Positions 25,601 to 36,034 of a stretch of DNA of 64,000 nucleotides are shown here, one piece after another (positions within the stretch are counted from its first letter, which is position 1; every line of letters begins with the position of its first letter). The stretch is taken from positions 744,001-808,000 of the forward strand of contig KL647312.1 in assembly GCA_000727475.1 (NCBI GenBank). The letters are read 5' to 3'. Origin of the DNA: Sarcocystis neurona (Eukaryota > Apicomplexa > Conoidasida > Eucoccidiorida > Sarcocystidae). The notes under the pieces are model-generated. The model worked only from the letters and a program-made list of their open reading frames with translations, was not told the DNA's origin and did not search any database. A program made the translations under genes and the position numbers.

Positions 25601-28600
25601 GCAGCTCGTCAGCTACGCTCAACAGCAGGCCCTACGTACGTGTGTCGTCCTTTCTCTCGCCGCAGAACCTCAGTCGCTCTGCTGCTGCAGGGGGCCCTGA
25701 ACCCCTCTGCCATCTTCCCTCTTCACCGGCACGCGCACCCGTGTATACACGTATATACGTATATACGTACGTAGGCGTCCCTACACTTGTCTAACTAAGT
25801 GCACATGTACGCGTCTATGAATGAAGTACGTATACACATACATATATATATATACATATGTATGTATATATATATATATATGTATATGTATATCTGCGTA
25901 CTTGCATACGCGGGTGCTAAAGTATATATACATATATATATATATACATATGTATATCTGCGTACGTACGTAGGGGGCGCTGACCAAGTATAAACGGGTG
26001 TTTTTCCTCTTCAGAAACTAGTGAGACGAAGGTATTGGATCATGCTGTAAGAAGAGCAGTCATGTTGTGCTGCCACTGCTGTTGTTTCAACAAGTTCCTT
26101 TCCCCGAGGGCCACGTCGCCGTTTCAGAGAGACGAGAGATGCTTAGTTCTGCATTTGTTTCGACCTGGCTACATATATATACATATATATGTGTATATGT
26201 ACGTATATAAAGATACACTGTGTATCTATATAATATATAGGCAGTTTCAGACAAACGAACACCCCGCCCTTCATGGACTGCATGTTGTACGCAACCGTGG
26301 TTCAGAGTACCTGTCTAAGTGCTGTTCGTTAGTCGAGCGCCAGTCACGTGTATACGCGTGTGTGTATCCATGGGTACAGCTGGGCAGATGAAGAGTAATA
26401 TAAGCACACCGACGTATATGCATGAAAGTTTGCCTTCGTGTAGAAGCAGAACCACGCCACAAAGAACCGATTACTGTTACAAGCACAGGTGCTCCCGCCT
26501 CAACGTACGTAATGAATGACTTTATCACGACATGTTATCTGTATGCCTGGGCGCATGGAGCTCCGAGGCGCTGTTGCTGCTTTCTCTTCTTCCGCTGCAG
26601 CGAATACTCGAGCGCAGCAGAATGTTCTGCCGGTCGACCCTCAGGAGTGGCGGCGACGACGCAGTGCTGCAGGACTTCCTTTCAACAGCAGCGGGGGCAG
26701 CCAAGGCAGCACAAACAGCGGCGCCGACTCCGAGAGTGTGTGTTCTGTTGTAACTCCACCCTCACACGCGGACGTGTATGCAGTTTTACGCGCGATTCTT
26801 TTCAGCGTGCTGCTGACCCTCACGGTGGTGCTGCTGTTCATTTTTTTCAGAAAAAAGGGGTGAGCTTTGCCTGCAGCGTGTTACTCGGAACCGACAGACT
26901 GGTGCGCCCCGGTGCTTTGTGCTGCGGTGCTCTCCGTATCTGCTGCGAATCCCTATCTTCCTGCTTCCGCTAGTGCCGTCCACGCCGTGCTACAGGTGTT
27001 TCTTTGCTGCGTAAGCAGCGCTGTGGGTGCGGTTGCTGCTGCTGGTTTGCTGCTGCGGTAAGCCGGTGCGTCCTCCCTGACACAGTGAAGCAACGAGATA
27101 CCCTTCTCTACCGGCAGGTTAACTGCGCCAACATACCCTGCAACCAGAGAAGAAACTCGGTACTAGCGGCACAAGCAGGGGCAGCAGGAAGTCTGTGAGA
27201 CGTAGGCCAGACCACTCAGCATGCGGCCGCGGTGCCGAGCAACACGCAAGAACTGCAGCACCAGCAGCAGCCATCAGCGCAGTCTCAGCAGCACACGCGC
27301 ACGTGGAGAGAGACGCTTGCAGGAACGCAGTCGGGTGATGCAGCTGCTCTACGACGGACACGCTGGCTCTGTCTACGAAGGCCGGAGCTGCTTGTCTAGA
27401 AGGAGCTGCAGCAGCGACCTGCTCTTCACGCAGCTGCGGCACGCCATGCTGACTCCGCAGCAGCAGCACACACGCACACCGCAAGGGGAGCGCAGCTGCA
27501 ACAGCGCGTCAAAGAACTACGTACTGATACACCTATACCTGTTTGCAGTCTTTACATGTACAACTACGTGTCCGTAAATGTATAAGTTAACGGACACAAT
27601 CCCATTTACATCTCTGTCTACCTATCTACAACGGTCTGTGTATGTATGTGTGTGCGTGTCCCTCTCTCTCTCTATATACATATATATGTATATATATGTT
27701 AATAGATGTATCCGCAGCACCTTACTGGCGAGAGGGTTCTGTAGCACCAGCGGTAGCCTCAGGCCGCACAGACGGATTCAAGACAGACGCGGATCTCTGA
27801 GTGCCTTAGTGGGCATCCCTGCCCGAAGGCTGTCGCTCTGCGGAAAGAAAGTTGAAAACTGCAGGTTCCGGCTGCGAGCAGATGTAACTCTGCGGGCGGT
27901 GCAGTGGCTGTGAGACCGCGCTCTACGGTGCGCCAGTCTTCCTGAACATATGTGTGTACGTGTAAACGCACATGCTACCCGTACACATACAAACTCATGG
28001 GCGGACAACGCTGTTCGAGTCGCGACGATGCCAGCAATGCATTGAAAGTTGGCTTCCGCTTGGACTCTAGATTATTCGTTGCTGCGGTTACTGCTGCGCC
28101 GCTTCTTCTTTTTGCTGTCGTTGGGTTCTTCATTTTCCTGCTGAGGCTGCTGTTTCCGTCTTTCCAGTTTCCTCCGTGTCTCTGCATGACGTGCTGTTGT
28201 CGGCCGCTATTGCTGCTGTTCGTTGGCCCTTTCGTCGCCGTTGTCATTGTACCTGATTCTTCAGTCACTGGCTCGGCGCCTCCATCTGCAGCTGCGCGCC
28301 TTGCTGCTGCTGCTAGTGATCGCGCCCGTGCAGCTGCATCCCGGCCGTTGCTTGTGCTGCTGCTGCGTGTGCTCGCAGGCTGCAGGAGGAGCGGAAGCGC
28401 TACGTTTTCCCGCTAGATAGGGGGATTACTTCTACTGAGTTGTCACGTGGTGATGAATCGGAGGCGAGCTTCCTGTTACACAATGGGGCAGCGGCAGATG
28501 CTGGTGCTGCAGAAGAGAATCATCGAGCAGCAGAACAACCGCAAGGAACGGAGGGAAGCGCGGAGGACACACACGTTGAAGTTGTCGCTCAGGATACTTC

Positions 28601-28988
28601 TTTTTGGGCAGAGAGTGATGAGGAAGAGGCACAAGGCGCCGGCGTCGCTACCGCTTTATCTGCTTCCTCTAGTGCTGTGGCTGCACCATCTGCCCTTGCT
28701 GCTGTTGTTCCGCGTGCTCCTGCTTCCGCCGCGCAGCCGCCTTCCACAACAGCAGCTGCGCTCCCCGGTGCTGCGCCTTCCCTATCCTCTGCTGCACCTG
28801 CTCCTGCTGGTGGTGCTTCTCCAGGCGCTGGTGGTGCTTCTCCAGGCGCTGCTGGTGCGGCGTTTCTAACTCCACCTCCTGGACCACGGTCGGCCAGCAG
28901 CACCGCGGCCTCTCCCCAAGTGCCTCCGGCAGGTCAGCAGCAGGCAGCAGTAAAGCAGCAACAACGCCTCGCACAGCAGCAGCACTAG
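13660..28988 (+). CDS. Microneme-type transmembrane adhesin with apple/PAN and TSP1 domains
   Basis: Best exons: ..14233 (signal peptide, hydrophobic core [17 protein letters not shown]); 15963-16634 (apple 1 plus TSP1-1); 17688-18062 (apple 2); 18911-19129 (TSP1-2); about 20044-20328 (TSP1-3); 21627-21881 (TSP1-4); 23046-23357 (TSP1-5); 25339-25635 (TSP1-6); 26601-26859 (transmembrane helix); 28379-28988 (tail). A further PAN-like exon lies near 18606-18760. All extracellular exons enter and leave in phase 1. The transmembrane exon leaves in phase 2, matching the tail. Apple domains show [15 protein letters not shown] and [21 protein letters not shown]1 domains show WSPWSNC, WGPWTPC, WSPWSAC, AWSPC, WEEWTAC and WSAWSDC. 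The helix ([18 protein letters not shown]) is followed by RKK, an acidic tail with a lone Trp ([11 protein letters not shown]) and an Ala/Pro-rich end. Such proteins are stored in micronemes and bind host ligands while the tail couples to the actomyosin motor. Toxoplasma MIC14/MIC15 or other TRAP relatives are possible counterparts; orthology is not proven. The start is uncertain: 13660 is one in-frame ATG (another is at 13138), and both leave an unusually long stretch before the signal peptide. Confidence 0.83.
21190..21390 (+). repeat. Degenerate tandem repeat, unit about 72 bp, three copies
   Basis: Units begin at 21190, 21259 and 21331 (69, 72 and about 60 bp). Each starts GGCTT(T/C)GAG and carries CTTCGTCGC or CTTTGTCGTCTCCG in its second half. 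In one plus frame it reads as repeated GFEE..C..CVLRR...L blocks. The array sits in the adhesin intron before exon 21627-21881, so it is probably not translated. Confidence 0.8.
24595..26240. repeat. AT and TG microsatellite islands inside adhesin introns
   Basis: Separate islands: (TG)n at about 24607-24645; (TA)n at about 25121-25165; TATA and TACGTA runs at about 25740-25975; and TATA runs at about 26168-26240. They flank exon 25339-25635 (TSP1-6) on both sides, inside the introns. Their composition contrasts sharply with the GC-rich CTG repeats of the other adhesin introns. Confidence 0.85.
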
Positions 28989-31433
28989 CACCCACAACTT
29001 CCCAAGCAGCAACAGCAGGAGCAAGAGGAGCAAGAACGCTTTCAAAAGCAGTAGCAGCAGCACGTTAGGCGGGATCCTGCGGACGGGGCGGCAGGAAATG
29101 CCTTCTGACGTCTAAATCAGAACCACCCACTTGCTCTTCTCCGTGTACACTGAGCAGCATACAAAGTATCCCAGAAGCGAATATACGAGCCTCGGTGCGC
29201 ACGCTGCCGTACGCAGGAAGCAGTTACCACGAGGCGTTTAAAAGCCTCTGCATCTGTGTTGTTGTGCTACTGCCGTTAGTGTTGCTCTCAGCCCAACTGT
29301 TGTCTCTCATACCACTGCGGGTGCCACTGGCGCTACTGGTGCTGCTGCTGCTGCTGTCATTGGTGTTTCTTCTGCTGCTGGGGCTGCGACTGCCGCCGTC
29401 GTTACCATGCTACTGCCTCGGGACACTCTGCTGTCCATGTGAAGACATTCGTGGCGTCTGTTCCGCGGGCGAAGAGGACGTGGCCAAGTGGGCCTTGCAC
29501 CAGTTTGTAGTACACCGTAAGGAACGGTGACGGCAGCAGTCACAAGAAGCCGAATAGCACAGCAGTGTGTGTGCGTTATTATGTAGCAATCCATGTCGTT
29601 GCAGTAATAGCTGTTCACACTTCCGGGGCCGCCTGGACTTCTTTTTAAAAAAAGGCCGGTGCAGCATGCGAAGAGGGCAGCGGAGGCTGCGTGACCGCAA
29701 CTGCGGCTTAAAAGGGGAGACAAATCGAGGTTACTGCTGCGGCAGCATGCCTTCCAGTCTGCTTCTGCGTGTACGAACCCCGTATTAGAGTGCTGCACTC
29801 TATATACGTGAAAGCGACGAACAGCTGTATTTCCTCCGACCGTACGAGGTGACGGGCGGAGCATCTGCTGGCTTCGCTGCAACGCCGTTGGCGTGTTTTA
29901 CACGAATGACGCACAGAATCACTGAGTTATTTGACTTGAGTGAGATCGCATATGCGTATAAATATATATATATATATATATATGTTTGTTCGTGTATATA
30001 GATGCAGCTGTGCACCTATTCACATACACGTGATGCGTAGTAACGTTACAATAGTTTTTGTGTGTGTGTATGTGTGTGTGTGCGTGCGTGTGTGTGTGCT
30101 CTCCGTATATAGAAAACGCGCATATACACAATCATACGTGAGCACACGTGTGCCGGTATCCTTGATTGGTGTTCATTCTTTCCAAACGCAGTCAGGTTCT
30201 ATGCGCGCCCCACGCACAGACATGTATACGCGCAGCTGCACTACCGCCACCCAAACCCCTAGAAACTTGTCTTTACCACGCGGAGCCCTGACCTGTCGCG
30301 CGGCTCTGCATCCCACAGTTTTGTCTATTCTCTTGGATTACGTGAAGCAGCAAATCACTCCCTGCTGCTCCCCGCCTCACACGTGTACGTATATATATAT
30401 GTATATATACGAGTTGTCACTTGTACCATGGAGTGTTATCCCTCTAACACGTGGTCTTCTGATGTTGGGGAATTCGTTTCTTTGAATAACGGAGAAGTGT
30501 ATACAAATGCACCTGTATATTCTCACAAGTACGTACATGCGCACATGCGTATACACATACGTCCTACAGGTTTAAGGTGCATACACGTATATAGACGAAT
30601 ATGCACACGTAGTGAACCAGGACTTTCTCTGCGCCCGTGTATTTCCTCCACTACGCAAGCGCCCCCATCTCAGGGTCCCGAGCGGACGAAGCCTGTGCAT
30701 ATGCGGTGGGATTCACACACAGCCTCATCTCCACGTGTACACACTTCTCTAGAGACACACACCTACGTGTACGTGCTCGCAGCCACACAATATATACAAG
30801 CATATCGCAGATGACATACACGTGCGCACCTCCTTATATATCCACGCAGAATCCTGGGGTTCACGCCAACCTACCCAGCGGGAAAGACGAGCACAGATCT
30901 CATGGCCACACGAAGGGTATGCACGTGAGGCGGCTTTCCGCCTTCCAACTGCCGCGGCGAAGGGATCGCGTCAGTGATCCAAATGTAATTGCCTCCCACC
31001 TGCCAGATCTGCAGTTTGCTCTTGCAGCGGGTCTGAAAACAGCCACGCCTGCTCTTCCACGTCGCACACAGCAGGGCCTCATCTACTAACAAGAAGTGCA
31101 ACGACACGGCCACAAGAAGCAGCGACAGGGAGCAGTAGCTGCAGTAGCCGAAATCGTACAAGTAACACGCACACGGGCAATACCAACAGCAGGAGCCCAC
31201 GCAGCCGCACGACGAGCCGCCCCAGCTGCAATAGAGGCAGCGCCCGCTCACACTGCAGCAGCACCAGCAGGCAGGGGGGGACAGCAGCAGTACCACTCCT
31301 ACCTAGACCAGCCCTAGACACTACTACAGCAGCAGCATTTCTGTCATTTCCGCTGCACACCAGTGTAATACACCTCTGAAGCAGAGGCACAACACAGTAG
31401 CTTCTCTTACACAACTGTCAACATTACGCTTTC
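28989..31433. other. Intergenic, repeat-rich, between convergent genes
   Basis: The adhesin ends at 28988 on plus and CIA2 ends at 31434 on minus, so this is a tail-to-tail spacer holding both 3' flanks. It contains CTG blocks (29320-29400), (TA)n at about 29957-29982, (TG)n at about 30058-30100 and many ACGTGTATA-type words to 30800. The reading frames here are either Leu/Cys runs from CTG repeats or Tyr/Ile/His runs from the microsatellites. No credible exon was found. Confidence 0.6.
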
Positions 31434-33455
31434 TCATGCGTCGGGCCGATCCTCTTCAACTGCTGCCCACACGAGTTCTGTGATGGCTGCATTGCCCTCC
31501 AGCGCAGCAAAACATCTCTCCTTATCATTCAGCTGTTTCGTCAGTGCTGCAGCGTCTTCATGTTCGATCACTTTCAAATCGAAGTGGAGTCGCTGCCGTC
31601 TGCCTTTGCCCTGCCTCGGCTCCCGATAGCCTAGGGCGCTCTGCCTTGTCACCCGACACAGTCCAAGACCACTCCCCGCTGCTGCCGTCGTCAACGCTTC
31701 CACTGCAACCCCAGCACTAACTGCGTCCGGCTGCTCCTCCTGGAGCTGCTCCACCCGCTGATGCTGCGTCAAGCGCACCACCTGTTGTTGGCTGTGCTGC
31801 TTCTGCTCACGCGCCGGCGGCTCATGGTCTTGCGCCTCTACGACTCTCTTCTGCTGCTCCTGCTCCGTCGCCTGCAGTGAGTCCTCCTTCGCCTGCTGCT
31901 GCTTCATCTGCTGCTGCTGCTGTTGCAGCAATAGAGCCAGGAGCGGAGAGCTAGTGGGAAAGTGCTGCTCAAGCTTGCAGCGGACTGCAAGACCAATCAA
32001 ACTGGCCAGCGAGCACCGAGCATTCGTCGGCTTCAACGCCACAGTAGCCACACGTGCTGCTACTTCACATCTTTGTTCCTCCTCCCTAGGATTATCAGCC
32101 GCCTCCTCACTCTCTCTCTCCTCCGTGCTGCTGGTTCTGCTCCTGCTGCTCGAAGTGCTCGTGCTGCTACTCCCGCTGCTAGCCCTGCTGGTGCTGCGAA
32201 GTCCTTGCCTCCTTTCTGTGAGTTCGTCTGTGAGGCTGTCGCTGCTGTGACGTAGTGTGCGGTCCGTAGTGTCCCGGCTGCTGCTATCGGCGCCGCGTTC
32301 TTTCTGCGGTTGCTTCTTCTCGCGGTTCCGGCTGCCGCCCTCAGCGGTGTTCCTGCGCCGGCTGCTGTTCCTCTTTCTGCTGCTGCGGTGGTGACTGTCA
32401 GCACTAAAAGACTGCCTCTTTCTCCGCTGCTCCCTCTTCATCCTGCTGCTGGTGCTGCGCCGTCTGCTGCTTCGTGTGATGCTGCTCGCGCGCGTCGAGG
32501 GGATATTCCCCTCGTTGGTACTGACCGAGCTCTCGCTGCTGTGGTTGCTATTGCTACACTTGCTACCACCCCTGTCGCTGCTGCTCGCGGGGTTGAATAT
32601 GCTGTTTTCGTCACTCGTGCGTGCGGTTCTTTCGTTCCTGCTGCTGCTGCTGTCACTGCTGCATCGGGTGCTGCTGCTGTTCGGTGTCTTGCTTTCTTTG
32701 GTGTAGCTGCTGCCTTTGCTGCTGCTCCTGTTGCCTCTTTTTCGGCTGCAGCAAAAATCTACGTAGGAAGGCTTGCACCTGATCGGTGGCTGCTCCGTGA
32801 CGCACACGAGTTCGGGTGTAACGACACCCAAATCACCAAGCGAAAACGTTGGGAATTCCGGATCCCGTACTTCGCTCGCCACAGCGTAAATTTCGTCCTC
32901 TAGTTCTTTATAAAGGTGGCTTCTGGTTTCTTCAAACTCTCTGTTGCTCCCTCCGTTCCTCCTCGATTGCGGCATCTCTAGCAGAGAATGCGCCGCTGCT
33001 GCGTCCTCAGCTAAGTGAACAGTCCTACCAAGCAGAGCCGCAGCAGCAGGGCAAGTGGCAGCAGCCGCCGCAGTGTCAGCAGCACTAATGACTTCAGCAG
33101 CGGACGGCCCACGAGACGCAGAACGAACGGCGGCAGCAGCAGCCGCAGTTGAAACCAGAACAGCAGGAGTGGAAGCAGTAGTGGCCGGAGAAAATGAAGG
33201 GGCAGCAGGATAAACAGCAAACGACTGACGCGCGGCGGAAGCTGGCCCGCTTGCACCAGCAACACGGTCTGCTCCTCCACTAAGTATCGAACGAGAAGTA
33301 CTTTCTCTGCGCTGTTGTTCTATCGTTACGAGGAGTTGCTGCTGCGACTCTTCTGCTGCTCGCGCGGCTGCTGCCTCATCTGCCGCTGCTGTAGCCGCTC
33401 CTGCGACAGACCTAGCAGCCGAAGAGTGTGCCAGCGGTACTTCCGGCTTCCACAT
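31434..33455 (-). CDS. CIA2/MIP18-family cytosolic Fe-S assembly factor with large insertions
   Basis: A single open frame of 673 residues starting at ATG 33455. Two blocks together form the MIP18 (DUF59) fold. Around residues 183-225 is LYKELEDEIYAVASEVRDPE followed by FSLGDLGVV. Near residue 480 is ARCSLASLIGLAVRCKLEQ, with the C-terminal 50 residues reading LKVIEHEDA, KQLNDKERCFAALE and ITELVWAAVE. These match CIA2A/CIA2B (FAM96), including the conserved Cys before SLASLIGL. CIA2 works with CIA1 and MMS19 to hand Fe-S clusters to cytosolic and nuclear enzymes. Usual family size is about 160 residues. The surplus lies in an Ala-rich N-terminus (1-180), a Ser/Arg-rich insertion of about 250 residues and a Gln-rich insertion of about 115 residues, each at a loop between conserved blocks. 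No in-frame stop or good splice pair removes them, so they are probably translated. A short hidden intron cannot be excluded. Confidence 0.9.
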   Translation of the reverse strand: MWKPEVPLAHSSAARSVAGAATAAADEAAAARAAEESQQQLLVTIEQQRRESTSRSILSGGADRVAGASGPASAARQSFAVYPAAPSFSPATTASTPAVLVSTAAAAAAVRSASRGPSAAEVISAADTAAAAATCPAAAALLGRTVHLAEDAAAAHSLLEMPQSRRNGGSNREFEETRSHLYKELEDEIYAVASEVRDPEFPTFSLGDLGVVTPELVCVTEQPPIRCKPSYVDFCCSRKRGNRSSSKGSSYTKESKTPNSSSTRCSSDSSSSRNERTARTSDENSIFNPASSSDRGGSKCSNSNHSSESSVSTNEGNIPSTRASSITRSSRRRSTSSRMKREQRRKRQSFSADSHHRSSRKRNSSRRRNTAEGGSRNREKKQPQKERGADSSSRDTTDRTLRHSSDSLTDELTERRQGLRSTSRASSGSSSTSTSSSRSRTSSTEERESEEAADNPREEEQRCEVAARVATVALKPTNARCSLASLIGLAVRCKLEQHFPTSSPLLALLLQQQQQQMKQQQAKEDSLQATEQEQQKRVVEAQDHEPPAREQKQHSQQQVVRLTQHQRVEQLQEEQPDAVSAGVAVEALTTAAAGSGLGLCRVTRQSALGYREPRQGKGRRQRLHFDLKVIEHEDAAALTKQLNDKERCFAALEGNAAITELVWAAVEEDRPDA

Positions 33456-36034
33456 CGTCGCTGCTGCTGTTGCGATTGCTCCTGCTGCTGTTTCAGCTCC
33501 TGCAGCTGTTGCTCTGCGGTAGGGCCTGCTGCCGCTGGTGTGTGCTGCTGTTGCAGGGCTCCCTCTGCGGCTGGGATGCTGCTGCAGCTATCCTGTGCTG
33601 CTGCTTCTGCTGCGGTTGTTGCTCCGCTGCAGCGAGGAGGAGCGGGGCGAGGAAGGTCGCTGCTGCAGGGCGGCAGCCCGTCTCAGAGACCAGCAGAGGG
33701 AAGACAACTCGCACCGTCCCGCCGGCGACCGTGGAAAATGGGGGGATGCGACAAGGATAAAAATTCCGACAGGGAGTGAGGAAGAATAATTAGAAGAGGA
33801 AGAGGAAAATCAACACAACGTAGACGGACAGCTCTTTACGTAAAAGACGTGGACGGTGCTCAGAGCGGCAGCAGAGAAAGGCAGGCCGGTGCCAAAGTCT
33901 AGCCCTGTGGGGTCAGTCTTCACCGCTGCTGCTGCAGTAGTACACAACACCCACCTCGTCGCTCCAGTGCGCGCGCTGCACGCCCTCTCCGCACTTCTAC
34001 ATATATACACCTACTTACACACACCTACATGCATACACCCATTTCCACACACTCACGCCGATACTCCTTTACATCTCCGCCTGCAAAAACAGTGAAAGGA
34101 AGATAACTTCTGGCATCCTACCAGGTGTCAGCAGCCTGCAGCGTCTATCAAGAAAGAGCGGCAGCAGCGGCTGCCGGAGCGAGACCCCTCCACCAGCAGC
34201 AGATCGCACGGAAAAAACTTTTACTCCTACGTCGCGGCGGAAACGCGCAGAAACGCAAAGAAGAAACAGAAAGATAGACTGGTCTACACACGACGCAGCA
34301 GTGCAGTCGTACGGTGCAACGTTGCGACGACAATTCTCCTATGACTGAATCGCGGAGACAAAATTCGGTGGGGAGACGCCACGGCACATCTCGCGGGAAA
34401 CCACTTCATAAGGAAACTGCATGCGACACAAGACGGAACTTCTTTTTGTCCTCGGCAAGCAGGTGGCCGATTCAGCGGGCGTCAGAAGTTAATCCTTTAC
34501 CCCCGCTCGTGCACGCCTGGACCGCTCTGTCCGTACTTCACAGATATTGCACTCACAAATCTACGCAGTCTCATTTTTCCTAGTTCGACTACGATCAAAG
34601 AAACGTTGGGCTGCAGGATGTGCAGAAGAAGCAGGAGGGGAGAGAAATGTGAAGCAGAAACTCTGCGTCAGCGAAACACGACTCCAAAATTTTCTCTCGG
34701 GACGAGGAACTTTGCCAGGACAGACAGGCAACAGGAGGCGGAAACGCCAACGAAAACGTTTCGATCGACGAAAATCTCTGATAGAAGGGAAAGGTAAAAA
34801 GTGGAGAAGCAGGATCACGCGGAGACGCACAGAATCTGTCGGAAGTCACCGTCCGAGGAAAACGACTCCGACAACGGACGCGGACGACAAGAAGAGCAAA
34901 ACGGGAGGAAGCGGAGATGAGGACGAACAAAAAGAGAGACGGACGAAGAAGCAGATAAAAGGGCCGACGCAGAAAAGGGACGAGAAGGAAGAAAGGACGA
35001 GGAAGAGAAGCGCGGAAGAGAAGTGGACGAAGAAGAACAGGACGCCGCGGAAAAAGAGACGAAGGCACAGGAAGAGAACCTGTGACGGAGAAGAGACGCA
35101 GAGACGATTCTCCGGGGATGCCAGTACTTCCATCTGAGAAGCAGGACGAGAGAAATTTTCCGAAGAGCCGGCTTTGGGAAGGAACCACCTCCTGCTGAGA
35201 AACGCGCTCGACCAGGCACACGACCTACCAAAGAAGAACACAGAAGAGAGAGAGCAGCCACGTCTCGCGTAAAAAAGGGAATTCTGCTGACACAGGCAGG
35301 CGGACGTCTACGAGAGAGTCGCGGCCGACGTACGTGAGACGGCGCTCTCTTTCAAGTGCGGGAAGGCAAATCTTCAAAAGACTGTTCAAGAGAAGGCCGA
35401 AAGAAAGAATCGATGTCAAGACCCAGAAGAAACTCTGTAAAGAGGAAGAAACGCAGACTTCTTGGTGAAGAGAAAAAGCCACCACGTCAGTCTCTCTCTC
35501 GAACAGTGGCTCACGAACGAAGGAAGAAGTAAGTCACCGAGAAACGCCATACGCATATACTCTCCCTGCCGGTGTTTCCCTACATACACCAACAAACGCC
35601 AGAAGCATACTCTCCGCTGTTTGTCTGTCTCTCTCTCTGCCTCTCCGCACACATAAACACGCGCCTATCTCTCTGTTTGCAGAGGTTCGCCTGTCTCTCC
35701 ATTTGCTGACGTTTCTTCGTTGATGATAGCTCCGCGCGGGCGCAGTCACATATATACTACATATAGAGTCTTCGATGTCTATACCTTTTGTCGCTTTCTC
35801 TTTTCCTCCCTCTTTCGTTTGTTCTCTCTCTTTATATATATACACGTACGTACGCGCACTCACAAGCGCCTATGTTTCAGTGTACGAGCGGTGGTATGTT
35901 AGTGATAGATCTGCGGGCACAGACGGATGTACGTGGACGTCGAGAGGGACGGGGGGATGGAGGGAGACGAGTAAAAGAGCATCCGTAGAAGAGAATTCTG
36001 GCAGCTTGGGAGAAGAAAGAGAAGCCAGAGTCCG
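33456..36034. other. Intergenic with a long purine-rich tract
   Basis: Holds the CIA2 promoter side (33456 upward) and the TRAPPC6 3' flank (below 36035). From about 34600 to 35200 the plus strand is overwhelmingly purine (GAAGAAGG-type). Translation gives Lys/Arg/Glu-only frames on plus (for example 34547-35137, 196 codons) and Ser/Phe/Leu frames on minus. That is what base composition alone would produce, so I do not call a gene. CT microsatellites and a short (TA) run occur at 35620-35860. Confidence 0.5.

Noticed and set aside
34547..35137. 196-codon Lys/Arg/Glu-rich plus-strand frame
   Set aside because: It lies exactly over the purine tract; such DNA yields basic and acidic codons in every plus frame. 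No motif, and equally long minus frames exist.
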